Part shown: one piece after another, positions 46,011 to 54,479 of the stretch
How positions within the stretch are numbered: position 1 is the stretch's first letter
Layout: each line of letters opens with the position of its first letter
DNA from: Akkermansiaceae bacterium
GTDB lineage: Bacteria; Verrucomicrobiota; Verrucomicrobiia; Verrucomicrobiales; Akkermansiaceae
NCBI GenBank assembly: GCA_903919975.1
Contig: CAIXKE010000066.1
Span: forward strand, 1-64,000
Length of the DNA: 64,000 bases
Direction of reading: 5' to 3'
Translations under genes and position numbers: made by a program
Notes under the pieces: generated by a model
Told to the model about the DNA's origin: nothing
The model's input: only the letters and a program-made list of their open reading frames with translations
The model's database searches: none

Positions 46011-46949
46011 TCAGCTTGCGCTGGAAACCACCGACTGCAACACCATTTCCGGGCTTGTTGGCAATGTCACGCGCAAGGGCGCCAGCATGCCCCATCGCTC
46101 GGCCGATCCCGGCAGCGCGGATTGCATGCGGTCGCCAGCCTGACGCAATCGTTTGAAGCGCCGCAAGGTCGCTTGGAAACCCTCTGCCAGAATTAAACTC
46201 GGTCGCCCCATTTCCTGATCGCGCCCCCCCGTTTTTCCGCTCTCCTCTTCACCGCAAAGCACATCCTTCAAATCGTCCGCCGCTTGGTATGCCAGACCAC
46301 GCAGCAAACCGATGCGGTCCAAGAGTTGGATTTCCCGCTCCGTGCCGCGTCCGATCAAGGCCGGCAGCACGAGCGTGAGCCGCAACAAATCACCGGTTTT
46401 ACGCGCAGCTACCTCGCTGACCTCCGCCGCGGTTTGTTCGCCGCGCCAACCCGCCAAATCAAATGCCTGACCACCAATCACCCCACGTGTCCCGAGCCGC
46501 GCATCCACCCAATCACCGGCTCGCTCGCGCCGTGACGAAGAAGCCCGCCGGATTCCCTGCCAGATCATCCCATAACCACGGTTGATCAAAGCCAGCGCCG
46601 CAAGCATCGCCACCGCCTCACCATGCACCACGTGCGGGCAAGCAGCACCACGCCTAACCCTCGCATCATCCATCGCCGGAAGATCATCAAAAACCAATGA
46701 CGCCGTGTGGAGATACTCGATGCCGCAAGCCACCGCTCTAGCAGCCTCTTCCGCCACGCCCATTTCAATACCCACAAGATAAGCCGCAACCGCGCGCACC
46801 ATAGAACCCGGCCGCGCCAGAATATCTCCAAGCGCCGACGCAAGCCGCGGCTCCACCCGCGCCATCGACCCCATGCCGTGGGTAAAACTACCCGCCAACA
46901 GAGTCTTCGCGCAACCTGAACGCCTCTTCCACCATGATTCCTGAGTCAT
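46011..46949 (-). CDS. polyprenyl (farnesyl/geranylgeranyl) diphosphate synthase
   Basis: The 312-residue protein has the first Asp-rich motif DDLPAMDD (88-95), the extended bacterial form, followed by RRGAACPHVVHGEAVAML. The second motif is YQAADDLKD (D225, D226, D229). It condenses isopentenyl diphosphate with allylic diphosphates in the cytoplasm. Tyr80 and Leu81, a few residues before the first motif, are the area that sets chain length, but I cannot read product length reliably. The downstream ABC genes may be co-transcribed. A link with ispH in the isoprenoid pathway exists only by function, since ispH is 10 kb away. Confidence 0.9.
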   Translation of the reverse strand: MTQESWWKRRSGCAKTLLAGSFTHGMGSMARVEPRLASALGDILARPGSMVRAVAAYLVGIEMGVAEEAARAVACGIEYLHTASLVFDDLPAMDDARVRRGAACPHVVHGEAVAMLAALALINRGYGMIWQGIRRASSSRRERAGDWVDARLGTRGVIGGQAFDLAGWRGEQTAAEVSEVAARKTGDLLRLTLVLPALIGRGTEREIQLLDRIGLLRGLAYQAADDLKDVLCGEEESGKTGGRDQEMGRPSLILAEGFQATLRRFKRLRQAGDRMQSALPGSAERWGMLAPLRVTLPTSPEMVLQSVVSSAS

Positions 46950-46979
46950 TTGAAATATTTGTTAGTTAACCGATGCGCT

Positions 46980-47528
46980 TCACTTGACCTTGCCGACAAC
47001 ATGAAAGCGCACGACGAGTTGTGGCTCCACCGTCATCACCGCCATCGCACGAATGATCGGCAAACTGAAATTCTGGTAATCCATCGACACCTTGCCGTCG
47101 ATTGTCACCCAGTCTCCGTCTTTTTTAGCGGTGAATGGAAAGGAAACGCTCTTGGAGACACCGTTGATGGTGAGGGTGCCCATGCCTTGCTCATTACCGG
47201 CCTTGTCGGTCCAGGCTTTAACAAATTTAAAACTTCCCTTCGGCGTGCCGCCGCCCAGCCACTTGACCATCTCCGCATCGCGCTTCACATCATCAGTTTT
47301 CAAATCGGTGAAATTCCAACTCAAGGTGAAGGCGGATGGTTTGATCGACTCCGCATCTCCCGAGGCACTGGCAGTATAATCGCTGAGCGTGCCCGTAAAA
47401 TTATGGCCGGTCGCCTTCGCATCGACTTGAATTCGACTCCGTTCTTTGTCCAAATCAAGCGTGGCGGCATGACCGAGAGTCGCTGCAAAAAGGAATCCGC
47501 ATAGAGTGGCAAGGTTTCTTTGGTTCAT
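46980..47528 (-). CDS. YceI-family periplasmic protein
   Basis: The protein has 182 residues from the ATG at 47528, which opens a signal peptide (MNQRNLATLCGFLFAATLGHA). The YceI lipocalin-like barrel shows DKERSRIQVDAKATGHNFTG, FTLSWNFTDLKTDD and GTLTINGVSKSVSFPF. YceI proteins bind polyisoprenoids such as ubiquinone in the periplasm. The divergent cytochrome b561 gene across a 181-bp spacer repeats the known YceI-b561 pairing, associated with superoxide handling and envelope stress in proteobacteria. The spacer is A/T-rich near 47575-47600 and could hold shared promoters. Confidence 0.9.
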   Translation of the reverse strand: MNQRNLATLCGFLFAATLGHAATLDLDKERSRIQVDAKATGHNFTGTLSDYTASASGDAESIKPSAFTLSWNFTDLKTDDVKRDAEMVKWLGGGTPKGSFKFVKAWTDKAGNEQGMGTLTINGVSKSVSFPFTAKKDGDWVTIDGKVSMDYQNFSLPIIRAMAVMTVEPQLVVRFHVVGKVK

Positions 47529-47709
47529 AATCATGGTGATGAGTTTCGCGATGTAAGCGCCGCGATCAATCATCCAGTTGATAAAAAAATTCTTATCCGA
47601 AATCACTTCGCATATCCTGCTGTGGAGACCAAGGTTGAATCAATGAAGCGATTCACGTGAAAATTATTCATCCCGCACCGCAGAAGCGCTTCTTCCATCC
47701 CACAAAACC

Positions 47710-48447
47710 ATGAGAATTCCAACCACTATGACTAAAATCCTTGTTTGGGATATTCCTGCCCGCCTATTTCACTTTGCATTCGCCGCCTCATTATCCGCTG
47801 CCATCGGCATCGGTTTCCTTGTGGACGATGATGAACCGCTGTTTCAACTGCACATGATTTTTGGAATCGTTGCGGGTTTTTTGCTGCTAATACGCGTGGT
47901 TATGGGAGTATTCGGATCGCGCTATTCGCGATTCTCAAGCTTCCCGGTGCATCCCCGTGAAATCGTCCGCTACATGATCAGCGCCACTATTTCGAAGACG
48001 AAACGGTATGCGGGAAACAATCCCGGCTCGGCACTGGCGGCGGTGATCATGTTTCTTCTTGTTCCCGCCTTGTTCATCTCGGGCATAGGCTACGGCGGGG
48101 AGGACCTCGAGGAATTGCATGAGTTGTTCGCCTGGACTCTGCTTGTGGTGGTGGTTCTGCACCTCATAGGCCTCGCGTGGCACACGATCCGACATCGGGA
48201 GAACATCTCACTCGCTATGGTCACAGGCATGAAGGAGGGCAAGGCGGAGGATGCCATTTCATCCAGTCACGCAGTCTGGGGCGTGGTGATCGGCATCCTA
48301 GCCGGAACTTGGATCGCAGCCCTCTTTGCAGCGCATAACGCCCGCACCGCCACCGTCAAAGTTCCCGGCACCGATGTAACTCTACGACTTGGCGAAAACG
48401 AGTCTGGTAAAGACGAGAGGGAGCGTCATCACGACGACGACGATTGA
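47710..48447 (+). CDS. cytochrome b561-type membrane protein
   Basis: The 245-residue protein starts at ATG 47710 (an ATG at 47728 is also possible). The N-terminal segment ILVWDIPARLFHFAFAASL holds the first haem-ligating His of the Ni-Fe-hydrogenase/b561 type; further His residues lie in FQLHMIFG, ELHELFAW and VLHLIGLAWHTIRHREN, spread over four or five helices. It carries two haem b and passes electrons between quinone and a periplasmic partner. It ends with an unusual polar tail (ERERHHDDDD). It is divergent from yceI and lies 4 bp ahead of the repeat-protein gene. Confidence 0.88.
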   Translation: MRIPTTMTKILVWDIPARLFHFAFAASLSAAIGIGFLVDDDEPLFQLHMIFGIVAGFLLLIRVVMGVFGSRYSRFSSFPVHPREIVRYMISATISKTKRYAGNNPGSALAAVIMFLLVPALFISGIGYGGEDLEELHELFAWTLLVVVVLHLIGLAWHTIRHRENISLAMVTGMKEGKAEDAISSSHAVWGVVIGILAGTWIAALFAAHNARTATVKVPGTDVTLRLGENESGKDERERHHDDDD

Positions 48448-48451
48448 AATC

Positions 48452-50911
48452 ATGAAACCCATTCTCCTACTGTGCCTGCTTCTGTCCGCGCCTTGTGCGC
48501 AGGCAGGTGTGGTATTTGAGCAGGCGCACGACGGCAGCGGGACATTGCATCATTCCTCGCGCTACCAACCGAACGGCACGGACTATGATCAATTCGTCTG
48601 GGATTCATTCAGCGTAACGAACGCGCAGGCGGTGACCGAGATTCGTTGGCGTGGCGGCTACAACCCCGGTTCGGCCTACTGGGCGGGTCAAATCGCGAAT
48701 TTCCACGTTTCCATCTACGCGTCCATCCCGGGCCTTTCGCAGCCGTTTCTCGGCACCGGCTATCCGCATACGCCCGCCACGCTCATTGCCTACGATACGG
48801 GAAACAAAGCCGGAGAAACCAGCGCGGGAGTGTTCGGTGGCGTGGAAATGTTTGATTACCACTTCACCTTGCCCACGCCGTTCCAAGCGGCGGCCAACAC
48901 GGTCTATTGGGTGCAGATCGAAGCGGATTTCGTGAATGGCATTCCATCCTGGGGTTTTGCCAATGGCGCGCCGAACGGTTCTTATTTCCGCCGGATCCCC
49001 AATCAGGCCGATTACTATTTCCAGATTGCTCCGGGAAATGCCGCCTTAGGCATCGTCACCAGCGACGGGCCTGTTTACACCCTCGCCGCGAGCGCATCGC
49101 CTACGGAAGGTGGCACCGTCACGAATATCGGCCTTTACCCGGAAAACTCCGCCGCGCCTCTCATCGCCACCCCAAACGCGGGTTACGCCTTCGCGAACTG
49201 GACGAAAAATGGAGCGGTGGTGAGCACGAATCCAAATTATACCTTCACCGTCACAGCCGACCACACATTGGTCGCAAATTTTTCCGCAGGCTCGCTCATC
49301 ACGGTGTCCGCCTCGCCAGCCAATGGCGGCACCGCAGAAGGTGGCGGGAGTTTCGTGAATGGCAGCAGTGTGACCCTTCAGGCGCAGCCCGCAGCGAACT
49401 ATGTGTTCGTGAACTGGAAGGAAAACGACGTGCCCGTCAGCACGAACGCATCCTTTTCCTTCACCTCCGCTGGCGACCGCGATCTCATTGCCCATTTCAC
49501 TTCGGCTGCCACCAACCCCGGGCTGGTCTTCTCACAACTACCCTCGGGGACCGACACGCTGTATGAATCCTCCTACCTCGCCCCGGATGGCGACACGGAC
49601 AACATGCAGTATCAATACGAGCGATTTGCGCTGGCCACGACCGAAAACATCTCCCACATCGCTTGGCGCGGCGGATACTCGGGGAACAACAGAGCCAGCA
49701 ACCCGGTGACGGATTTTGTCATCGAAATATATGCTTCCACCGCGAACGGTTTCTATCCGGATTTCGCAACCCGCCTCAAAAAATACCAGATCAGCGGAAA
49801 CTGCACCGAAACGCCCGCAGATATCTCTGGCGGCGTTCAGATGTATGATTACGCCCTTACGCTGCCGACCTCTTTTCCCGCACAAGCCGGAGTTTATTAC
49901 TGGGTACAGATCGAGGCTTGGCAATACGTCTATCCACTCACATGGGGACACAACTCCGGTAGCGGCGGAAACGGCTACCACTACCGGCGCTACATCAACA
50001 ACTACTCAAGCCAGTCGGGAGACCTCGCCATGAACCTCTCGGCCGACGTGCCCACCAGCTATGCCATCGCCGCCTCATCGTCTTCAGTGAATGCCGGCAG
50101 CGTCAGCGGCTCGGGAAATTACGCGCTGGATGCCAGCGTAAATCTCACCGCCACGCCTAATGCCGGATACATTTTCATGAACTGGACGGAAAGCGGAGTC
50201 ATCGTCAGTTCCTCCGCAAACTATACCTTCAGCGCAACCACCGCTCGCTCGCTCGTCGCCAACTTTGTGCCTGCCTACACGCTCGCACTAACCAGCTCCT
50301 CCTCCATCATGGGCACCGTCAGCGGCGCGGGCACCTTTCCCGCGGGAGACACGATAGCTGTCACGGCCACGGCGAAGCCCGGCTATGTGCTCCTCAACTG
50401 GACTGAATCCGGAACCCTCGTCAGCACTTTACCAAGCTATGCCTTCCCGATTCTCACATCCCGCACCTTGCGTGCGAACTTCGCCGCCGGCTACACGATG
50501 ACCGCCGGTTCGTCCTTCGCTCCCGGCGGCACCGTCACCGGCAGCGGCGGTTATTCGACCGGCGGCACCGTCACACTCAGCGCATCAACGGCCGATGGCT
50601 ATCAATTCACCGGTTGGACCGAAAACGGAATTTCTATTAGTATGAGCGCCTTCATTTCATTCCCGTGTGCGGCCAACCGCACTCTCTTAGCACACTTCGT
50701 CCCAATCCTTGGAGTGCACCCCGGCACGCCAAGTGAAATCCAACTCTCATGGCCCGACAGCGCCGCTGGCTGGACGATTGAAGAAAGTCCCGACCTTTCG
50801 GCAGGATCATGGACCCTCTCAAACCGAGCTGTGACCACAGCCAACGGCACCCATCAAGTTGCGATTCCGACCACGGAAGGGCGCCACTTTTTCCACCTGC
50901 ACGCACCCTGA
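48452..50911 (+). CDS. secreted repeat protein with InlB-type repeats and a duplicated beta-sandwich module
   Basis: The protein has 819 residues from the ATG at 48452, chosen for its signal peptide (MKPILLLCLLLSAPCAQAG). One module occurs twice: residues about 20-205 and 354-540, each opening with VVFEQ or LVFSQ and containing (I/H)xWRGGY and a YWVQIEA strand. Both are followed by divergent InlB B-repeats (GYAFANWTKNG, NYVFVNWKEND, GYIFMNWTESG, GYVLLNWTESG, GYQFTGWTENG), five or six in all. The C-terminus (IQLSWPDSAAGWTIEESPDL) is a tail common in Verrucomicrobia exported proteins. It is probably a surface adhesin-like or binding protein; no catalytic motif is seen. Confidence 0.85.
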   Translation: MKPILLLCLLLSAPCAQAGVVFEQAHDGSGTLHHSSRYQPNGTDYDQFVWDSFSVTNAQAVTEIRWRGGYNPGSAYWAGQIANFHVSIYASIPGLSQPFLGTGYPHTPATLIAYDTGNKAGETSAGVFGGVEMFDYHFTLPTPFQAAANTVYWVQIEADFVNGIPSWGFANGAPNGSYFRRIPNQADYYFQIAPGNAALGIVTSDGPVYTLAASASPTEGGTVTNIGLYPENSAAPLIATPNAGYAFANWTKNGAVVSTNPNYTFTVTADHTLVANFSAGSLITVSASPANGGTAEGGGSFVNGSSVTLQAQPAANYVFVNWKENDVPVSTNASFSFTSAGDRDLIAHFTSAATNPGLVFSQLPSGTDTLYESSYLAPDGDTDNMQYQYERFALATTENISHIAWRGGYSGNNRASNPVTDFVIEIYASTANGFYPDFATRLKKYQISGNCTETPADISGGVQMYDYALTLPTSFPAQAGVYYWVQIEAWQYVYPLTWGHNSGSGGNGYHYRRYINNYSSQSGDLAMNLSADVPTSYAIAASSSSVNAGSVSGSGNYALDASVNLTATPNAGYIFMNWTESGVIVSSSANYTFSATTARSLVANFVPAYTLALTSSSSIMGTVSGAGTFPAGDTIAVTATAKPGYVLLNWTESGTLVSTLPSYAFPILTSRTLRANFAAGYTMTAGSSFAPGGTVTGSGGYSTGGTVTLSASTADGYQFTGWTENGISISMSAFISFPCAANRTLLAHFVPILGVHPGTPSEIQLSWPDSAAGWTIEESPDLSAGSWTLSNRAVTTANGTHQVAIPTTEGRHFFHLHAP

Positions 50912-51041
50912 ATCCACTCGGCTTGCTGCTTAGCCCCCCCGCACAGCCTCGCCGATCTCTCCCTCTCGCCACCTTGTTGATCGCGTGTATCCCAAAATTT
51001 CGGCGCTTCCCAGAGATAATCCAGCATGGCAGGCTTCCGCC

Positions 51042-51728
51042 ATGCGAATCCTCGTTGCCGAAGATGACGCCCGCCTGCGCAAGCATCTGGTGGCGGCACT
51101 TAGAGATGTCGGCCATGAGGTCGATGACACCGGCGACGGCTTGAAGTCCTTGGATTTGTTAGGCCGTCATCTGTATGACGTCGGCGTGCTCGACATCACC
51201 ATGCCGGGCATGGACGGCGTCAGTGTGATCCGAGAGGCCCGCGCCAACGGCTGCCGGGCGACTTTATTGCTCTCCACCGCCCGCGGTGAACTCAGGGACA
51301 AAGTCGCGGGACTCGATGCCGGAGCGGACGATTACCTGGTCAAACCATATTCCACCGAAGAATTACTCGCTCGGCTGCGTGCCGCAGAGCGCCGTGCCAA
51401 ACCGGAGGCTCCGCGCCTGCTCCGGGTGGCGGATCTCGAGATCGACCCGCTCACCCGCACCGCGCTGCGTGCCGGTTCGCAGATCATACTCACCAACCGC
51501 GAATTCGCTCTGTTGGAAACCTTGGCCAACGCCTCGCCGCGTCCGATTTCCAAAGCCGCTCTCATCGAGCGAGTCTGGGACCACTACTTCGATCCCGGTT
51601 CGAATGTCGTGAATGTTTACGTCAACTACCTGCGCAAAAAAATCGACCTGCCAGGACTCAAACCCTTGATCCACACGCTTCGCGGAGTGGGTTTCGCCCT
51701 GCGCGAGGAAGGGGAATCAGCACCATGA
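51042..51728 (+). CDS. OmpR/PhoB-family response regulator
   Basis: The protein has 228 residues from the ATG at 51042; in-frame codons upstream have no receiver homology. The receiver domain has VAEDDARL, phospho-acceptor D51 in GVLDITMPGMDG and the Lys of YLVKPYST. The C-terminal winged helix shows LTNREFALLETLAN, SKAALIERVWD and VVNVYVNYLRKKID. It is a DNA-binding regulator paired with the downstream kinase, whose start overlaps its stop codon by 4 bp (ATGA). Confidence 0.95.
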   Translation: MRILVAEDDARLRKHLVAALRDVGHEVDDTGDGLKSLDLLGRHLYDVGVLDITMPGMDGVSVIREARANGCRATLLLSTARGELRDKVAGLDAGADDYLVKPYSTEELLARLRAAERRAKPEAPRLLRVADLEIDPLTRTALRAGSQIILTNREFALLETLANASPRPISKAALIERVWDHYFDPGSNVVNVYVNYLRKKIDLPGLKPLIHTLRGVGFALREEGESAP

Positions 51729-52756
51729 GCTTTCGTTTCCGCATCGCCGCTTGGGTCGTCCTCTCCTGCACGCTGCTCATCGGCGTCATGATGACCACCG
51801 GATACCGGCAGATTGAGGAGGAACTGCGCGAAGGACGTAAGGATCCCACTCACCCGGGAACCATGGAATGGACCATCCATAACAGTTATGCAGAAGAGGA
51901 AATCCGGGACATCCTCGCCGAGATGACACGCGCATGGCTGTGGACCGGGATTCCCATCATCGCCCTCTCGCTCGGCGCTGGCTTGCTGCTTGCCCGCCGC
52001 TCACTGCGTCCCGTGCATGATATCAACCGCCAACTCTCCACCATGCGCCCGGACTCACTGCACGGTGGCATCACGATCCCCGAAACGGATCCAACGATCG
52101 AGGACCTCGCGAATCACCTCAATATATTACTGGAACGCGCGGGCATGGCTTATCAGGAAATGGCGGAGTTTTCCGCACGCGTTGCGCACGAACTGCGAAC
52201 GCCACTGATGTTGCTGCGGATGCGCATCGAGCACGCTCCAGCCGGGATTCCCGCAACGTTTCAAGAAGAGTTGCAGGACGAACTGGCACGACTCTCACGC
52301 TTCGTTGAGCGGTCGCTGCTCGCCGCCAAAACAGACCAAGGCGCTCTGGAGATCACCTTGGTCTCTCTCAGTCTCACCGACCTATTGCGGGACATGACCG
52401 ATGATTACCAACTTCTCGCCAGCGAGCGCGGACTTGAAATGTATGTGAACCTCGCACCCGATATTCAGGTCAACGCAGACCCCGACCTCATGCGCCAGGT
52501 TCTTCACGGACTGCTTGAAAACGCCGTCCGCTACGCGAAATCCAAAATCTTCATTACGATTCGCAGCGATAACGGAAATGCGCTTCTGGAAATCCAAAAT
52601 GACCGCGAGCCCACCACCATGGCTACCGCTGGCCTCGGCCTCGGCCTCCGCTTCGTCCGCGGCATTTGCAATGCCTCCACCATCCACTTTCAAATCGACC
52701 AAACCGATCATGATTTTCGCGCAATGATCCGTTTTAACCCCCATCCATCACCCTGA
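51725..52756 (+). CDS. membrane sensor histidine kinase
   Basis: The 343-residue protein has two transmembrane helices (about 7-25 and 71-90) around a short periplasmic loop, a HAMP linker (RRSLRPVHDINRQL), a HisKA box with H155 in ARVAHELRTPL and an ATPase domain with the N-box LLENAVRYA and the G2 box AGLGLGLRFV. The G1/D-box region reads LEIQNDREPT, so the usual DNGPG is not preserved. The kinase may have altered ATP binding. The sensed signal is unknown. It overlaps the OmpR-type regulator gene by 4 bp. Confidence 0.9.
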   Translation: MSFRFRIAAWVVLSCTLLIGVMMTTGYRQIEEELREGRKDPTHPGTMEWTIHNSYAEEEIRDILAEMTRAWLWTGIPIIALSLGAGLLLARRSLRPVHDINRQLSTMRPDSLHGGITIPETDPTIEDLANHLNILLERAGMAYQEMAEFSARVAHELRTPLMLLRMRIEHAPAGIPATFQEELQDELARLSRFVERSLLAAKTDQGALEITLVSLSLTDLLRDMTDDYQLLASERGLEMYVNLAPDIQVNADPDLMRQVLHGLLENAVRYAKSKIFITIRSDNGNALLEIQNDREPTTMATAGLGLGLRFVRGICNASTIHFQIDQTDHDFRAMIRFNPHPSP

Positions 52757-52853
52757 GTCGCGCCTGACGGTGGAAAAACCCAACAGCCTCCCATCATGAA
52801 TTCTCTTGATTTCCGCGCATTAACTGGCTGATTCCTCTACACCTTCGAACATC

Positions 52854-53339
52854 ATGACCTCCCGAATTTTCAAACTTACCGGAATCGCGCTTGCCGCCAC
52901 CGCCCTCTCCATCAGTCTCACAACCGCGGCTCCCTACGCAGTGGGATCCAAGGTCGAACCATTCACGGCCAATGACCAGCATGAGCAATCATTCACCCTG
53001 AAGCCTACGGAAACCCAGTTCCTACTCACCAGCCACGACATGGAAACCGGCAAAAAAGCCAATGCGGTGCTCACCGCCTTAGGCAAGGACTACCTCGGAG
53101 GCAAAAAAACCGTTTATATCGCCAACATCCACGGCATGCCCGGCATCGGCCGGATGTTTGCACTGCCGAAAATGAAAAAATACGCCCATCAAATCATTCT
53201 CGGCGACGATGCCGAGCTGATCGCTAAATTTCCCGAGGAAAAAGGCAAAGTGACGGTTCTCAAGATGACCAGCGGCAAGGTATCATCCATTTCCTATTGG
53301 TCCCCTGAAACCGAAGCTCTCGACACCATCCTCAAGTGA
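52854..53339 (+). CDS. secreted thioredoxin-like protein of unknown function (YtfJ-like)
   Basis: The 161-residue protein has a signal peptide (FKLTGIALAATALSISLTTA). The opening VGSKVEPFTANDQHEQSFTL is typical of peroxiredoxin/thioredoxin-like folds, followed by a helix, a strand KTVYIANIHGMPG, and a strand-turn IILGDDAELIAKFP. No CxxC pair is present; there are no Cys residues in the mature part. Redox catalysis by a thioredoxin mechanism is therefore unlikely. It stands 97 bp after the kinase gene and could be a target of that system, which is a guess. Confidence 0.6.
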   Translation: MTSRIFKLTGIALAATALSISLTTAAPYAVGSKVEPFTANDQHEQSFTLKPTETQFLLTSHDMETGKKANAVLTALGKDYLGGKKTVYIANIHGMPGIGRMFALPKMKKYAHQIILGDDAELIAKFPEEKGKVTVLKMTSGKVSSISYWSPETEALDTILK

Positions 53340-53360
53340 TTTGAGAATGCGGCCCATCGG

Positions 53361-53861
53361 CTAGACAGCAGGTGGGCAAAAATCCAACTCCGCCGGGCCG
53401 ATTTTTAGATTTCCGCTGTCAAGAATCCTACAGCGCAGTCCTCCCCTGCCCTTCATGATGTCCTCGGTACCCGGTTTCCCACAGGCCTCGTCCATCCAAT
53501 AACACGGCCGACATTCCTCTGTGCCTTCCAAACGAATCCCCGCAATCGTAAAGATCTTGCCGATCAACGAATTCAGATTCACACCGCTGATCACCACGTT
53601 CCTGCGAAACGCGCTCGCAGGCAAATCCGGATTTCCCGCATGGCAGCGAATATCATCAATCACTTGCTGATCGATGAAAGTGAGTTGGCCTTTGTAACTT
53701 TCTTTCCAATCAAAAAAGCGATCCCCCGGAATACCACGGCCGGCGACCAATTCGATCGATTCATGCGCGATGATTTCGTGCTCTCCGGATTCCTGACCAT
53801 GGCGTCCGAAGAAATTGTGCCCCGGCGAAGTGAACAAGGCGCGCAATTCAACGGTCGGCAT
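53361..53861 (-). CDS. MOSC-domain protein
   Basis: The 166-residue protein has the MOSC fold pattern: HESIELVAGRGIPGDRFFDW, LTFIDQQVIDDI, RRNVVISGVNLNSLIG and the conserved Cys in EGTEECRPCYWMDEA. MOSC proteins bind molybdenum cofactor or carry sulfur, as in mARC and YiiM. The start codon lies 12 bp after the trpG stop on the same strand, so it is probably transcribed with trpE-trpG although it has no known link to tryptophan. The substrate is unknown. Confidence 0.88.
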   Translation of the reverse strand: MPTVELRALFTSPGHNFFGRHGQESGEHEIIAHESIELVAGRGIPGDRFFDWKESYKGQLTFIDQQVIDDIRCHAGNPDLPASAFRRNVVISGVNLNSLIGKIFTIAGIRLEGTEECRPCYWMDEACGKPGTEDIMKGRGGLRCRILDSGNLKIGPAELDFCPPAV

Positions 53862-53873
53862 CAGTCAGGTGAG

Positions 53874-54437
53874 TTAGATCTTCAAAAACGCCTCCAACAT
53901 GCGCTTCCCTTCCTGCGTCAGGATCGACTCAGGGTGGAACTGCACGCCGTGAACCGGGTGTTCTTTGTGCATCAGACCCATAATTTCACCCTCTTCAGTC
54001 CAAGCGGTGATTTCAAGGCAATCCGGCAAGGTCTCGCGCTTGACGATGAGTGAGTGGTAGCGGGTGGCCTCAAATGGACTCGGTAAACCGGCGAACAAAC
54101 TCTTCGAGGCATGATGGATCGGCGAGGTTTTACCATGCATCAATCGATCGGCGCGGACGACGTCACCACCATAAACCTGGCCAATCGATTGGTGGCCGAG
54201 GCAGACCCCGAGGATCGGCGTGGTGGCACCGAATTCACGAATCAGATCACAGGAAATCCCCGCCTCGTTAGGCGTGCATGGCCCCGGCGAAATGCAGATA
54301 CGGGAAGGCTTGAGCGCTTTCACTTCATCCACGGTGATCGCATCGTTGCGGAACACCTTCATCTCCGCGCCAAGCTCGCCGAAGTATTGAACGAGGTTAT
54401 AGGTGAACGAATCGTAGTTATCGAGAATGAGGAGAAT
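53874..54437 (-). CDS. trpG: anthranilate synthase glutaminase subunit, apparent ATT start
   Basis: From the proposed ATT at 54437 the protein has 187 residues. The class I glutamine amidotransferase features are complete: [30 protein letters not shown], the nucleophile Cys in [21 protein letters not shown] and the His/Glu pair in VQFHPES. It supplies ammonia from glutamine to TrpE and may serve PabB too. The frame has a TAA at 54450-54452, and no ATG, GTG or TTG lies between it and the conserved N-terminal strand. The first canonical start, ATG 54362, would remove DNYDSFTYN. Initiation at ATT is the simplest reading; sequencing error is the alternative. Confidence 0.88.
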   Translation of the reverse strand: MLLILDNYDSFTYNLVQYFGELGAEMKVFRNDAITVDEVKALKPSRICISPGPCTPNEAGISCDLIREFGATTPILGVCLGHQSIGQVYGGDVVRADRLMHGKTSPIHHASKSLFAGLPSPFEATRYHSLIVKRETLPDCLEITAWTEEGEIMGLMHKEHPVHGVQFHPESILTQEGKRMLEAFLKI

Positions 54438-54443
54438 GACTTT

Positions 54444-54476
54444 GAAATCTTAAATTCTAAATCTTAAATCCGAAAC
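54444..54476. repeat. AT-rich imperfect 14-bp duplication in the trpE-trpG spacer
   Basis: Two imperfect copies of AAATCTTAAAT(T/C)C at 54445-54458 and 54459-54472. The stretch begins GAAATCTTAA and ends CGAAAC, the same boundary words as each arm of the inverted repeat before lipB. It occupies nearly the whole spacer between trpE and trpG, where a trpG start and ribosome site would be expected. Confidence 0.75.
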
Positions 54477-54479
54477 GAA

